This document shows positions 17,444 to 26,217 of a stretch of DNA of 64,000 nucleotides, in pieces. The DNA lies in the NCBI GenBank assembly GCA_964599275.1, contig CAZRFK010000003.1, positions 5,156 through 69,155 on the forward strand. The letters are read 5' to 3'. Both the position numbers and the translations under genes were made by a program. The notes beneath the pieces were generated by a model that saw only the letters and a list, made by a program, of their open reading frames with translations, ran no database searches and was not told the origin of the DNA. Source of the DNA: PUMD01 sp964599275 (GTDB taxonomy: Bacteria > Bacillota > Sulfobacillia > SLMV01). Within the stretch, counting starts at the first letter, position 1; each line of letters starts with the position of its first letter.

Positions 17444-18588
17444 ATATCTTCCTGCTGGTTGCGGCAGTGGCTGCATCAGCCCTAATCTCAGACCGGTTGA
17501 GCGAGTTCATCGGGTTTCCGCGCATCGCGGGATACATTCTAACCGGTATCTTTTTGGGCCCCTTTCTCTCGGGTATCATCGCAGCAGATTCGCTGCAGCG
17601 GCTGAAATTTATAATTCCAGTTACCACTGGGTTTGTTGGCCTCACACTGGGACGGCAGCTGGGCGGGGCATCGATAGCGAAAACCGGTATAAGGTTTCCC
17701 CTATTGGGCCTCATCCAGAGTACAATTACCGCCATCTCGGTCGCTGCGGTGGTATGGTTGGTAACTGAAGATATCTCCATGACCATCCTGCTGTCGGTGG
17801 TGGGCATTTCCACCGCCCCCACTGCTCTGCTTCTGACCTTCCATCATCTGCATGTCCGGGGTCCCCTGAGCCAGGCAATGCTTACAGTCACAGCGGTGGA
17901 TGATGTGCTGGCATTGGGAATGTACCTTCTGGCTGCAGCGATTATACCGGGCTTGACAGTGGGAATTCAGCAGCAAACACTGTCGCTGCACGGAGCGGGC
18001 ACTGCGATGGCAGGTGGTCTGGCAGCAGGAATATTATACTGGTTCATCTTTCCCCGTCTGAACGACCACAAAACCCGCGGTTCACTGGTTATTGGAGCAA
18101 CGCTTCTGCTGACGGGCAGCGCTTCTGTTTCCCCGATCGGTCCGCTGTTGAGCAATTTCATTGCTGGAGCTGTTCTGGGCAGGATTCCCCCCATTTCTCA
18201 GGCCTTCTGGCACCGTCTCGAAGAACTACTGGACATGGTATACATGAGCTTCTTTGTCTACCTGGGCGCTGCCATGCAGATAACCCTGCTGCCGGGAATA
18301 CTGAAGATTCTGTTTGCTTACGTTGCTGCCCGGGGAGGCGGCAAGTATCTTGGCGCACGCCTGGGTGCTCTTCTGACCCGGACTCCCTCCCTGACCGGCC
18401 ACTACCTGGGGCTGTCTCTGCTGCCGCAGGGAGGTGTAGCCCTGATAATCACAGCCGCTGTCGCTGAACTGAATCCTCATGTGGGAGAACTGCTCCTCAC
18501 TGTTACCCTCATAGCTGCGGTGATTTCTGAGATCGTGGGAGCGCTAACCCTCACTAACGCGCTCAAAAATGCTCAAGAGGCGCACTGA
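17440..18588 (+). CDS. CPA2-family monovalent cation/proton antiporter, second copy
   Basis: 382 residues from TTG 17440, which overlaps the stop of the PII-like gene (TTGA) and has CCGGAGG 7 bases upstream; translation is probably coupled. 'FIGFPRIAGYILTGIFLGPFLSG' at the N-terminus, 'VVGISTAPTALLLTF' and 'LTVTAVDDVLALGMYLL' in mid-protein (the two Asp of VDD fit the ion-binding helix), and 'LGLSLLPQGGVALIITAAVAEL' at the end parallel the first antiporter. No nucleotide-binding domain is attached. Same build, size and operon as the first copy suggest duplication followed by divergence, and the two may form a heterodimer or work at different set points. Confidence 0.85.
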   Translation: MNIFLLVAAVAASALISDRLSEFIGFPRIAGYILTGIFLGPFLSGIIAADSLQRLKFIIPVTTGFVGLTLGRQLGGASIAKTGIRFPLLGLIQSTITAISVAAVVWLVTEDISMTILLSVVGISTAPTALLLTFHHLHVRGPLSQAMLTVTAVDDVLALGMYLLAAAIIPGLTVGIQQQTLSLHGAGTAMAGGLAAGILYWFIFPRLNDHKTRGSLVIGATLLLTGSASVSPIGPLLSNFIAGAVLGRIPPISQAFWHRLEELLDMVYMSFFVYLGAAMQITLLPGILKILFAYVAARGGGKYLGARLGALLTRTPSLTGHYLGLSLLPQGGVALIITAAVAELNPHVGELLLTVTLIAAVISEIVGALTLTNALKNAQEAH

Positions 18589-18720
18589 ATCCCCACATGT
18601 CATGATAAATGACCTGATATATGCCCTGAGTTAAAAACTGCAAGGAGGTTTTGCGGATTGAGTGCAGAATAATTCACGTTGGGCTAGCACCGTTGAATCA
18701 AAACGTGAGGGGAATTTATT

Positions 18721-20115
18721 TTGCTTTTATACACACTTTACCACCCAGTATGGCGGCAGGCACTGGTTCTGGCCTGGCCGATGCTTCTCAGTCACATCTT
18801 CTCCACGGCAATGCGCACCACCGATATGGTCCTGATGGGATTTTTTGGTCCAGCAGCGGTAACCGCTGTGGGGCTGGGAGACGTGTGGGATCGCATAGTG
18901 CTGCGAATAGGTCTGGGACTCGGCGCAGGCAGCATTGCTCTTATCTCCCAGGAAAGCGGTGCCGAGGAGCACAGAACAGACCATAATTCTGATACCGTCC
19001 TCACTCAGGTACTGATCACCGGCGCCCTCGCCGGACTTCCTTTTATATTTGTCGGCTGGCTGATCCCTGATACGCTGATCGGCCTGCTGGGACCTGAAGC
19101 TGATGTCGTCCTGCTGGCGGCAGAATATCTGAGAATCATATTCTCGGCCGCGCCATTCCGCATCACCTCACTTATCGGTGCACGAGCCCTGCAGGGCACC
19201 GGTGACACCAAGACCCCGATGGTTGTGGGGGTGGGAACCAACGCGATAAATATCGGTCTATCAATTGCTCTGGTTTCAGGGTTTGGTCCCTTCCCACAGA
19301 TCGGCGTACCGGGAGTGGGCTGGGGCACCGCAGTGGCCAATCTGCTGGCATCAGCCGCCTACATTGCTATATTTATGTCTCCCCGCACCAACCTGGGCCT
19401 TCACATTCCCAGACAGGGATGGGATTTCATCATTACCAGGCAGCTCATAACCGTCAGCATACCCCGGATCCTGCAGGGAGGTTACCAGAGTCTCATCGCC
19501 TTCCCCTTCAATGCGCTGGTTCTTCTTTTTGGAACTGAAGCGGCAGCCGCCTATCACATCACGCGCAGGATTCAACAGCAGGTCACTGCTCCGATGCAGA
19601 GGGCTTACCACACCGTTACCACCATCCTGGTCGGTCAGAACCTGGGCCGAGGTGAACATGCTGCCAGCCGCAGGGCCGGCAAGGGAATGCTCTGGCTGGC
19701 TGGAATAACCATTGGAGTAGTTGGAGCGGGGCTTTTTGTCTTCTCACCACGAGTGGTCAGATTATTTACCGATGACCCCCACACGTTGGCCCACGGAGTA
19801 GCCTTTTTACGCGCTTTAAGCATCGGTGCTCCCATTTTCTCTCTGTACAACGTCCTGGCGGGACTTTTGACCGGGGCCGGCGACACCAGGACCCCATTTT
19901 ACGCCTCCCTCGGGAGTCAGACTGTTCTAATGCTCGGTCTGAGCTACTTTCTCAGCGTCCAGGTTGGTCTGGGAATTACAGGGATTCTCATAGGGCTCAT
20001 CGCCGATTATCTGGGCCGATCCGGCTGGGTTGCCAATCGCTTCCGTCACGGGGCCTGGATCTCTGATGCCGAGCAGATGATAAAGCAGAGGAGGGCACAG
20101 TCCGGCAAAAGCTGA
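18721..20115 (+). CDS. MATE family efflux transporter
   Basis: 464 residues from TTG 18721 with GAGGGG 8 bases upstream. Twelve predicted spans. MATE signatures are visible in both halves: 'WPMLLSHIFSTAMRTTDMVLMGFFGPAAVTAVGLGD' style N-terminus (shown in part), 'ARALQGTGDTKTPM' around residue 160, and its repeat 'LLTGAGDTRTPF' near residue 385. These proteins export cationic drugs or metabolites in exchange for Na+ or H+. It lies 132 bases after the antiporter operon, with no clear terminator between, and is convergent with the MFS gene. Confidence 0.92.
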   Translation: MLLYTLYHPVWRQALVLAWPMLLSHIFSTAMRTTDMVLMGFFGPAAVTAVGLGDVWDRIVLRIGLGLGAGSIALISQESGAEEHRTDHNSDTVLTQVLITGALAGLPFIFVGWLIPDTLIGLLGPEADVVLLAAEYLRIIFSAAPFRITSLIGARALQGTGDTKTPMVVGVGTNAINIGLSIALVSGFGPFPQIGVPGVGWGTAVANLLASAAYIAIFMSPRTNLGLHIPRQGWDFIITRQLITVSIPRILQGGYQSLIAFPFNALVLLFGTEAAAAYHITRRIQQQVTAPMQRAYHTVTTILVGQNLGRGEHAASRRAGKGMLWLAGITIGVVGAGLFVFSPRVVRLFTDDPHTLAHGVAFLRALSIGAPIFSLYNVLAGLLTGAGDTRTPFYASLGSQTVLMLGLSYFLSVQVGLGITGILIGLIADYLGRSGWVANRFRHGAWISDAEQMIKQRRAQSGKS

Positions 20116-20213
20116 TTATTTATACGCTGAACTGAACACCCTACCGGATGCCCACTGAGCACAATGCAGAACTTCAGATACCCTGTCCTGAAATTAAGGT
20201 CACGGGTAAAACC

Positions 20214-21407
20214 TCAATCAGCTGCAGTGCATCTTTTCTGCAGCAGATTCCTTGCAGCCCATAACATTGTGATAATTCCCACCATCCAGAACACCCCGGC
20301 GATGCTCCACCAGCGGTGGACAATTCCCAAAAGCACTGGAGCCAGGGTCATACCGATGAATTTCACTGTGTTGAAAAGAGAAACAATGGATCCGGTCAGT
20401 TCTTCCGGGGCCGCCGTTGTGGCGCTGTTGTAAACGTGGGGCTGTAAGGTACCCATCCCCAGGCCAAATAAGATAAGGCTTACAATCATGAGATACTGAT
20501 TTGACCACAGTGGAATGGTTGCAGCTGCAGCTGATAAAAGGCCAAACCCGCACACCAAAAGACCGCGCGGGGATGTCATCTTTTTCAACCGGGTTGCCTG
20601 CCAGGCTACCACCGCTGCCACAAGACCCTGCACCGACAGGGCAATGCCGGCTTCAGGACCATGCAGTGAGAAGATATGGGCCAGCAGAAGGGGCAGGAAA
20701 GTCACCACAGCATAAAGAGAAAAATAAAGAACCAGGCAGTGGGCAAACACCTGCTGAACCTCCGATAGATGCAGCGCCTTTTCCAGCTTCCGGATGTGGC
20801 TTTTTGCTTCACTCATCAGGTTTTCCATCTGCCTGTCCGGCCGGCTTTCATCGATGAAGATAAAGTAAAGCAGGGCCAGAATGAGTGACAGTCCGTAAAC
20901 CATAAAGGGATACTGCCAGCTCAGGCCGGCAAGTATGCCTCCAACCAGAGGGATAACCACAGCACTCATGGAAATAGCACTGCTAAGATATCCCATGACA
21001 TTCAGCCTGGCCTCACCTGAATACCAGTCAGAAATCACCGTCATGGCTACCGGAATCAGACCAGCTATACCGATCCCCTGGATGAAGCGCAGCACCAGCA
21101 GTACAGAAAAAGTTGGCGCCCAAAGACATAAAAGACCGAATACCCCATCGATCAGAAGACAGGTAATTGCCATAAATCTGCGGCCCCAGAAATCGATAAA
21201 CAGTCCGGTAAACGGTAGACTCACCGCAGCAGCAAAAGTATAAACACCTAAAACCAGCCCAACCGAGCCCTGTTCTACCCCAAAGGGCTCCATGAGTGCC
21301 GGAAGCGCGGGAGCCAAAAGACCTCCCCCCATAACACCAAAACCGCCCATTATCAAAAGCACCACCAGCCCCGCAGTTTTGCGAGGCTCGTCTTTGGTCT
21401 GTTTCAT
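20214..21407 (-). CDS. MFS transporter
   Basis: 397 residues from ATG 21407 with GAGGGAG upstream. Twelve spans. The MFS loop 2-3 signature appears as 'GLFIDFWGRRFMAIT' (about residues 68-82), span 4 holds 'RFIQGIGIAGLIPVAMTVISDWYSG', and the central loop is long and charged. It resembles drug/metabolite:H+ antiporters of the DHA1 type. The substrate is unknown. The DDAH-like gene lies 101 bases upstream on the same strand, so the two may be co-transcribed. Confidence 0.9.
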   Translation of the reverse strand: MKQTKDEPRKTAGLVVLLIMGGFGVMGGGLLAPALPALMEPFGVEQGSVGLVLGVYTFAAAVSLPFTGLFIDFWGRRFMAITCLLIDGVFGLLCLWAPTFSVLLVLRFIQGIGIAGLIPVAMTVISDWYSGEARLNVMGYLSSAISMSAVVIPLVGGILAGLSWQYPFMVYGLSLILALLYFIFIDESRPDRQMENLMSEAKSHIRKLEKALHLSEVQQVFAHCLVLYFSLYAVVTFLPLLLAHIFSLHGPEAGIALSVQGLVAAVVAWQATRLKKMTSPRGLLVCGFGLLSAAAATIPLWSNQYLMIVSLILFGLGMGTLQPHVYNSATTAAPEELTGSIVSLFNTVKFIGMTLAPVLLGIVHRWWSIAGVFWMVGIITMLWAARNLLQKRCTAAD

Positions 21408-21508
21408 GTAGTCTCCCTCACTATTTCAAACTTGCAATCTACCAACGAATGTCAACGTGCGGAAGTGCATCCGCTGGTTGGCTGCATTTGCAGTGGAAAA
21501 GCAGCTCA

Positions 21509-22393
21509 TCAATCTCCCTCATACTCACGCAGGACATCCAGGGTCATGCATGTTGCTCCACCTTTCATGCAGTGCGACAGTTCTTCACCGGTATAAACCC
21601 GGACCTGCACCCCGGCAGCCTCCAGATCTCTTCTGACCCGCGGGTAATCCTTTAACATCACGCATTTGCCCGGACCAACAGCCAGAACGTTGGCACCAAG
21701 ACCCATATCGAACTCATCATCAGACACATCAACAAACTCAATTCCCTGACCCTGCAGGAACTGGACCATTTCCACAGACATGATCTTTTTGTAGGCCACT
21801 GCCAGGTCATAATCAACCAGACTGATAAATGATGCCAGGTGCATGACATCATCTTTCCCAGTCCAGTGCGGCACCGGCATACATTTCACTTCAATCCCCA
21901 GATCGGCCATAAATTCTATGAATTCCTCACCATGAGATGCATTGGTTCGATATGAACGCCCGGCTAAAAGCAGATCTCTTCTCAACCAGATAAAATCTCC
22001 ACCATCGGCGGTCATCGGTTTTTCCATTCGGTATATGATGGGAATATCGAGCCGCTGCAGGGCCTCCTCAACCACGGCACTTTCTCCCCGGCGGACCGAT
22101 TTGCCGGACCTGAGGATAACTGCTCCCTCATCGGTGATGAGTGCGCTGTCACAGGTGAAGACCGAATCACAGAGTCCCTCTGCTTGCCCTTTCACGTAGT
22201 GGACCTGTACTCCCAGCTGCCGCAGAATATCAGCAAACTTATCGTGCTCATCCTGAGCCTCTTTCAAATCCGGTTCCCTCTCATAACCCCAGGTGTCAAC
22301 CCAGTCGTGGTCTGAATGCCGATTCCAGCTGGGTCTTCTCAACAGGCATTTCCTCAACGGTGCAACAGAAGACTGCGCCCCATGATTCCTCAT
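21509..22393 (-). CDS. Amidinotransferase/DDAH-like hydrolase (arginine deiminase superfamily)
   Basis: 294 residues from ATG 22393 with GAAAGGAGA upstream. It belongs to the guanidine-modifying pentein superfamily: 'ADGGDFIWLRRDLLLAGRSYRTN' with the Asp-Gly-Gly-Asp turn, catalytic His in 'GKDDVMHLAS', a second conserved Asp region 'MGLGANVLAVGP', and nucleophile Cys282 in 'GGATCMT' near the C-terminus. Family members hydrolyse N-methylarginine to citrulline or act on related guanidines. The set of active-site residues is complete. Cytoplasmic. The exact substrate (dimethylarginine, arginine or another guanidino compound) cannot be told from sequence. Confidence 0.85.
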   Translation of the reverse strand: MRNHGAQSSVAPLRKCLLRRPSWNRHSDHDWVDTWGYEREPDLKEAQDEHDKFADILRQLGVQVHYVKGQAEGLCDSVFTCDSALITDEGAVILRSGKSVRRGESAVVEEALQRLDIPIIYRMEKPMTADGGDFIWLRRDLLLAGRSYRTNASHGEEFIEFMADLGIEVKCMPVPHWTGKDDVMHLASFISLVDYDLAVAYKKIMSVEMVQFLQGQGIEFVDVSDDEFDMGLGANVLAVGPGKCVMLKDYPRVRRDLEAAGVQVRVYTGEELSHCMKGGATCMTLDVLREYEGD

Positions 22394-22637
22394 TATCTTT
22401 TCTCCTTTCAGTTACACACAATCCGCACCCTGCCCCTTAAAAGCCTACACCATAAAATGATAGCACATGAAGTGCTGACACATGAAAACAGCAAGTGATT
22501 ACCAGGCACAAACTGGGATAACATGCCTTGCGTGATACTGTCTTTTGGACTGCGGGCCAATTTCGATATGTTATCCCATGATGGATCGAACTGCCGCAAA
22601 GCCAGTGCAAGAGCCATCTAAGCTGATAATCACATGC

Positions 22638-22666
22638 TTTACAGGGTGATCGTGGTGTGATATAAA
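22638..22666 (+). promoter_or_regulatory. trp operon promoter
   Basis: TTTACA (22638-22643), a 17-base spacer, then TATAAA (22661-22666) with an extended -10 TG at 22658-22659. The predicted transcript start near 22673 lies just before the T-box leader. Confidence 0.75.
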
Positions 22667-22689
22667 ATATCTAATACTTAAATACTTTG

Positions 22690-22950
22690 AAAGGCGATGC
22701 GCGGGAGGAGTATCCGTCAAACCTGAACCGTAGCGAGTCGGAGATAGTGAAAGCCCGATGTTTGGGATGGCGGTGAATGGGCCCGCAAGCTGCAGGTCGA
22801 AAGGCGTTCGCCGTGTAGGCTGAGCCGGAACCTCTACCGTTATATTGAGGCAGGTGTGAATACGCACTTGGCCGAGAGAAGCGCAGGTTGCGCTTCAGAT
22901 GGGTGGCACCACGGAACCTTCCGTCCCATTGGGACAGGAGGTTTTTTGTT
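22690..22950 (+). promoter_or_regulatory. Tryptophan T-box leader with terminator 1
   Basis: Stem I closes with GCGGG (22701-22705) and CCCGC (22782-22786). Its specifier loop has the S-turn AGTA (22709-22712) opposite GAA (22775-22777), followed by the specifier TGG (22778-22780), a Trp codon. Stem III is AAGCGC/GCGCTT just before the T-box GGGTGGCACCACGG (22901-22914). The UGGN base is C (22907), which pairs with G73 of bacterial tRNA-Trp. The competing terminator uses GTCCC (22923-22927) and GGGAC (22931-22935) with outer pairs, then T6. Uncharged tRNA-Trp should favour read-through into trpE. Confidence 0.92.
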
Positions 22951-22984
22951 TTTTAGAGGAAATAGGTCAGGTTCATTACGGTCT

Positions 22985-23055
22985 TTCGCACCTAGAACCC
23001 ATACAGGGTGGTACAACGGCACCGTCCGTCCCTTCAGGGGCGGACGTTTTTGTTT
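22985..23055 (+). promoter_or_regulatory. Second T-box antiterminator/terminator module without its own Stem I
   Basis: A second T-box sequence, CAGGGTGGTACAACGG (23004-23019), is followed by terminator CGTCCG (23023-23028) / CGGACG (23041-23046) and TTTTT. Only ~50 bases separate it from terminator 1, too few for another Stem I, so the module is a partial duplication. Here the UGGN base is T (23012), which pairs with A73 or wobbles with G73. Confidence 0.8.
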
Positions 23056-23087
23056 GTATCCAGCTTCACTGAAAGGAGAAACAACCC

Positions 23088-24572
23088 ATGTTATGTCCAG
23101 GACTAGAAAAATACTGTCAGCTAGCCCAGGAAGGAGGCGTCGTCCCCGTCTATGCGGATGTCATCGATGATGAGCATACTCCGACATCTTTGTATCGCAA
23201 GTTGAGTAATGATGCGCCGTCATATTTGTTGGAAAGTGTGGCCGGGGGAACACAAGTGGCCCGCCACTCCTTCATAGGCATTGACCCATTCGCAACCTTC
23301 ACCCTTCGCGAGGATCACACAAAAGTAACGGGACTGGATAATCTCGAGCTGCCCGAAGACCCTTTCGATGCTTTGCGAGCCTGGATCGATTACTACACAC
23401 CAGGCCAACAGACCCTCGACTTTGTCCGAGAACACCTACCTCCATTTTTCGGTGGCGCCGTGGGATATCTCAGTTATGAAATGGCCGCTCATATTGAAGA
23501 CATACCTGTTGCAGCCGGACAGTCAACCGACATACCGGACAGTCAGTTCATCATGTCCCGGTTGGTCGCGGCCTTTGATCATGCTACAAACCGCATCAAG
23601 TTGATAGTTAACACCCTTCCGGGGCAGGATCCGGAGGACGCTTATCGTTGTGCAGAGGAAACAGTGCGAAAAATCTTGCGACGCATGGACCAACCACTTC
23701 CTCCATCCGAAGAAAGGCCTCCACCGACATCTTTTGAACCGAGCAGCAATATGCAAAAAGAGGCTTTCACTGCCAGCGTGGAGCGGGCCCGCGACTACAT
23801 ACGGGCCGGAGACATCTTTCAAGTGGTTCTCTCACAGAGACTGCAAATCCCCCTCAGGACTTCCAGCTTCACAGTTTATCGGCATTTGCGCTCAGTAAAC
23901 CCTTCCCCTTATACCTTTCATCTCAATCTACCCGATGTTACCCTGGTTGGTTCATCGCCTGAGCTACTGGTCAGAGTGGTGGATCAGGTGGTGGAGACCA
24001 GACCCCTGGCCGGCACGCAGCCAAGAGGTCACGATGACGCTGAAGACCAGCTCCTGGAAGAAAAACTGCGAAATGACGAAAAAGAACGGGCCGAACACAT
24101 CATGCTGGTGGATCTCGGCCGCAACGATATTGGTCGCGTCGCAAAATACGGAAGCGTCCGGGTCCCCGAGCTGATCGAAGTCGAACGATACTCACACGTC
24201 ATGCACCTGGTATCTCACGTAAAGGGAGAGCTGCGACCGGACAAGGATGCAATTGACGCCCTCAAGGCCTGTTTTCCGGCCGGGACCTTAACAGGAGCTC
24301 CCAAAGTGCGGGCCATGGAGATTATTGCCGAAATGGAACCCGACCGACGAGGCCCTTATGGAGGCGCGGTCGGATACCTGGGGTTTTCTGGTAACCTGGA
24401 CAGCTGCATCATCATCCGTACGGTAGTCATCAAGGATGGCCGCGCTTATGTCCAGGCCGGCGCCGGAATCGTGGCTGACTCTGAACCGCAAAGCGAATAC
24501 CATGAGACTCTCAATAAAGCAGACGCCTTACTCGCCGCTTTGAAACAGGCTGAAGGGAGTATGCTACCATGA
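23088..24572 (+). CDS. trpE: Anthranilate synthase component I
   Basis: 494 residues from ATG 23088, with AAAGGAG upstream. The N-terminal domain has the LLES motif (47-50) that binds feedback tryptophan in known TrpE enzymes. The chorismate-binding domain is complete: 'RAGDIFQVVLSQRL', 'VGSSPELLVRV', 'RPLAGTQPRG', 'LVDLGRNDIGRVA', 'FPAGTLTGAPKVRAMEII', 'GPYGGAVGYLGF' and 'QAGAGIVADS'. It makes anthranilate from chorismate with ammonia supplied by TrpG. It is the first gene after the tandem T-box, and its end overlaps trpG by 4 bases (ATGA), so the two subunits should be made together. Confidence 0.97.
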   Translation: MLCPGLEKYCQLAQEGGVVPVYADVIDDEHTPTSLYRKLSNDAPSYLLESVAGGTQVARHSFIGIDPFATFTLREDHTKVTGLDNLELPEDPFDALRAWIDYYTPGQQTLDFVREHLPPFFGGAVGYLSYEMAAHIEDIPVAAGQSTDIPDSQFIMSRLVAAFDHATNRIKLIVNTLPGQDPEDAYRCAEETVRKILRRMDQPLPPSEERPPPTSFEPSSNMQKEAFTASVERARDYIRAGDIFQVVLSQRLQIPLRTSSFTVYRHLRSVNPSPYTFHLNLPDVTLVGSSPELLVRVVDQVVETRPLAGTQPRGHDDAEDQLLEEKLRNDEKERAEHIMLVDLGRNDIGRVAKYGSVRVPELIEVERYSHVMHLVSHVKGELRPDKDAIDALKACFPAGTLTGAPKVRAMEIIAEMEPDRRGPYGGAVGYLGFSGNLDSCIIIRTVVIKDGRAYVQAGAGIVADSEPQSEYHETLNKADALLAALKQAEGSMLP

Positions 24573-25147
24573 TTGTTGTCCTTGATAACTACGACTCCTT
24601 CACCTACAACCTCGTGCAATACCTCGGAGAATTGGGACCCGAAACGCATGTTGTTCGCAATGATCAGATCACAGTAGATGAAATCCGGGCTATGAAACCG
24701 GAACAGATTGTCATTTCTCCTGGCCCAGGTACACCAGAGACGGCTGGCATCAGCGTTGAGCTCATCGGGGCCCTCGGTTCTGAGATTCCTATTCTTGGTG
24801 TTTGTCTCGGTCATCAAGCCATTGGTGTGGCTTATGGATGCCAGGTTCGATCTGCTCCAGTACTCATGCACGGAAAGACCTCACGGATCAATCATGACGC
24901 CGAAACCATATACCGCGATGTATCGAACCCCTTCGTGGCCACGCGGTATCACTCGCTGACCATTGATGAAACCACACTGACTCCGCAACTGCAGGTGACC
25001 GCCCGCGATACCGAGGGAGCCTTGATGGGACTCAGACACCGAGAACATCCCGTAGAAGGTGTGCAATTTCATCCCGAGTCGATACTGACCCAGCAGGGAA
25101 AACGCATTCTTTACAACTTCTGTTCAATGGGAGGTGAGAAACATTGA
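24569..25147 (+). CDS. trpG: Anthranilate synthase component II, glutamine amidotransferase
   Basis: 192 residues, start ATG 24569 overlapping the trpE stop. A class I glutamine amidotransferase with N-terminal 'VLDNYDSFTYNLVQYLGELG', oxyanion 'SPGPGTPETAG' (50-60), nucleophile Cys79 in 'GVCLGHQAIG', and His168/Glu170 in 'QFHPESI'. It feeds ammonia to TrpE. In many Bacillota the same subunit (pabA-type) also serves aminodeoxychorismate synthase; no pab gene is seen here. Confidence 0.96.
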   Translation: MIVVLDNYDSFTYNLVQYLGELGPETHVVRNDQITVDEIRAMKPEQIVISPGPGTPETAGISVELIGALGSEIPILGVCLGHQAIGVAYGCQVRSAPVLMHGKTSRINHDAETIYRDVSNPFVATRYHSLTIDETTLTPQLQVTARDTEGALMGLRHREHPVEGVQFHPESILTQQGKRILYNFCSMGGEKH

Positions 25148-26217
25148 CCCAACTCAATAGCAAACAAAATGGCCGCCTTTCCCACTACATCGAGCAACTG
25201 ATAGGCGGGGGCGATCTGGACGAATCTGCGGCGGAAGAAGCCATGGACCTCATTATGAGCGGCCGCGCAACTCCAAGCCAGGTGGCCGGTTATCTGGTCG
25301 CCTTGCGGATGAAGGGTGAAACAGTAGATGAAATCACCGGAAGCGCTCGAAGTATGCGTCAAGCTGCCACCAGAGTCAATGTCCGACAAAGCCCTGTGGT
25401 CGATACATGCGGAACGGGTGGAGACGGACAGAACACTTTCAACATCTCCACTGCAGCAGCTTTCGTGGCTGCCGCCGCAGGCGTTCCAGTTGCGAAACAC
25501 GGCAACCGCTCAGTATCCTCAGCCTGCGGAAGCGCAGATGTTCTCGAGACCCTGGGAGTGCGGCTGACTTTGACCCCTGAACAGGTCGCACGCTGTGTGG
25601 AGCAAATCGGTATCGGTTTTCTGTTCGCCCCTCGTTTTCACCAAGCCATGAAACACGCCATGGGTCCGCGAAAGGAACTGGCCATTCGAACGGTGTTCAA
25701 CATCCTGGGGCCCCTGACCAACCCTGCCGGAGCTGATGTACAACTGGTAGGCGTGTACGATCCGGAGCTAACAGAATCCATAGCCAGGGTGCTCGGACGT
25801 TTGGGAGCCCATGAAGCCTGGGTGGTTCATGGCAATGGATTGGATGAGTTGACCCTGTCCGGCGTTTCCCGTGTCAGTCGTTTTCGTCGCATAGATCAAA
25901 GCGTCGAGACTTTCGAAATCACCCCACAACAAGTCGGTCTACGTCGGCAACCTGTCGAGTGTCTCAGCGGCGGCGATGCCCGCGAGAACGCGCGGTTGTT
26001 ACGGGCAGTGCTCGAAGGAGAGCCAGGTGCTCGACGGGATGCAGTACTGCTAAATGCTGCGGCTGCCCTCACCGCAGCAGGGAAGGCAAATCATCTCGAA
26101 CATGGAATTCAACAGGCCGCCCGGGCCGTGGACGAGGGAAAAGCCCTGCGGCTGTTAGAAAAATTGGTGGACCTGACGCAGACACTCGATGAGGAGGATA
26201 AAACGTATGACGGGTAA
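25144..26217 (+). CDS. trpD: Anthranilate phosphoribosyltransferase
   Basis: 357 residues from TTG 25144, overlapping the trpG stop, with GGAGGTGA at 25130-25137. Family hallmarks: 'TPSQVAGYLVALRMKGET', the PRPP/anthranilate loop 'DTCGTGGDGQNTFNIST', 'VAKHGNRSVSSACGSADVLE', 'FLFAPRFHQAMKH' and 'RTVFNILGPLTNPA'. It transfers phosphoribose from PRPP to anthranilate. It overlaps trpC by 11 bases. Confidence 0.96.
   Translation: MTQLNSKQNGRLSHYIEQLIGGGDLDESAAEEAMDLIMSGRATPSQVAGYLVALRMKGETVDEITGSARSMRQAATRVNVRQSPVVDTCGTGGDGQNTFNISTAAAFVAAAAGVPVAKHGNRSVSSACGSADVLETLGVRLTLTPEQVARCVEQIGIGFLFAPRFHQAMKHAMGPRKELAIRTVFNILGPLTNPAGADVQLVGVYDPELTESIARVLGRLGAHEAWVVHGNGLDELTLSGVSRVSRFRRIDQSVETFEITPQQVGLRRQPVECLSGGDARENARLLRAVLEGEPGARRDAVLLNAAAALTAAGKANHLEHGIQQAARAVDEGKALRLLEKLVDLTQTLDEEDKTYDG

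Noticed and set aside
23004..23051. A second, independent T-box riboswitch
   Set aside because: Too little sequence between terminator 1 and this element for a Stem I or specifier; it is a duplicated antiterminator/terminator only.
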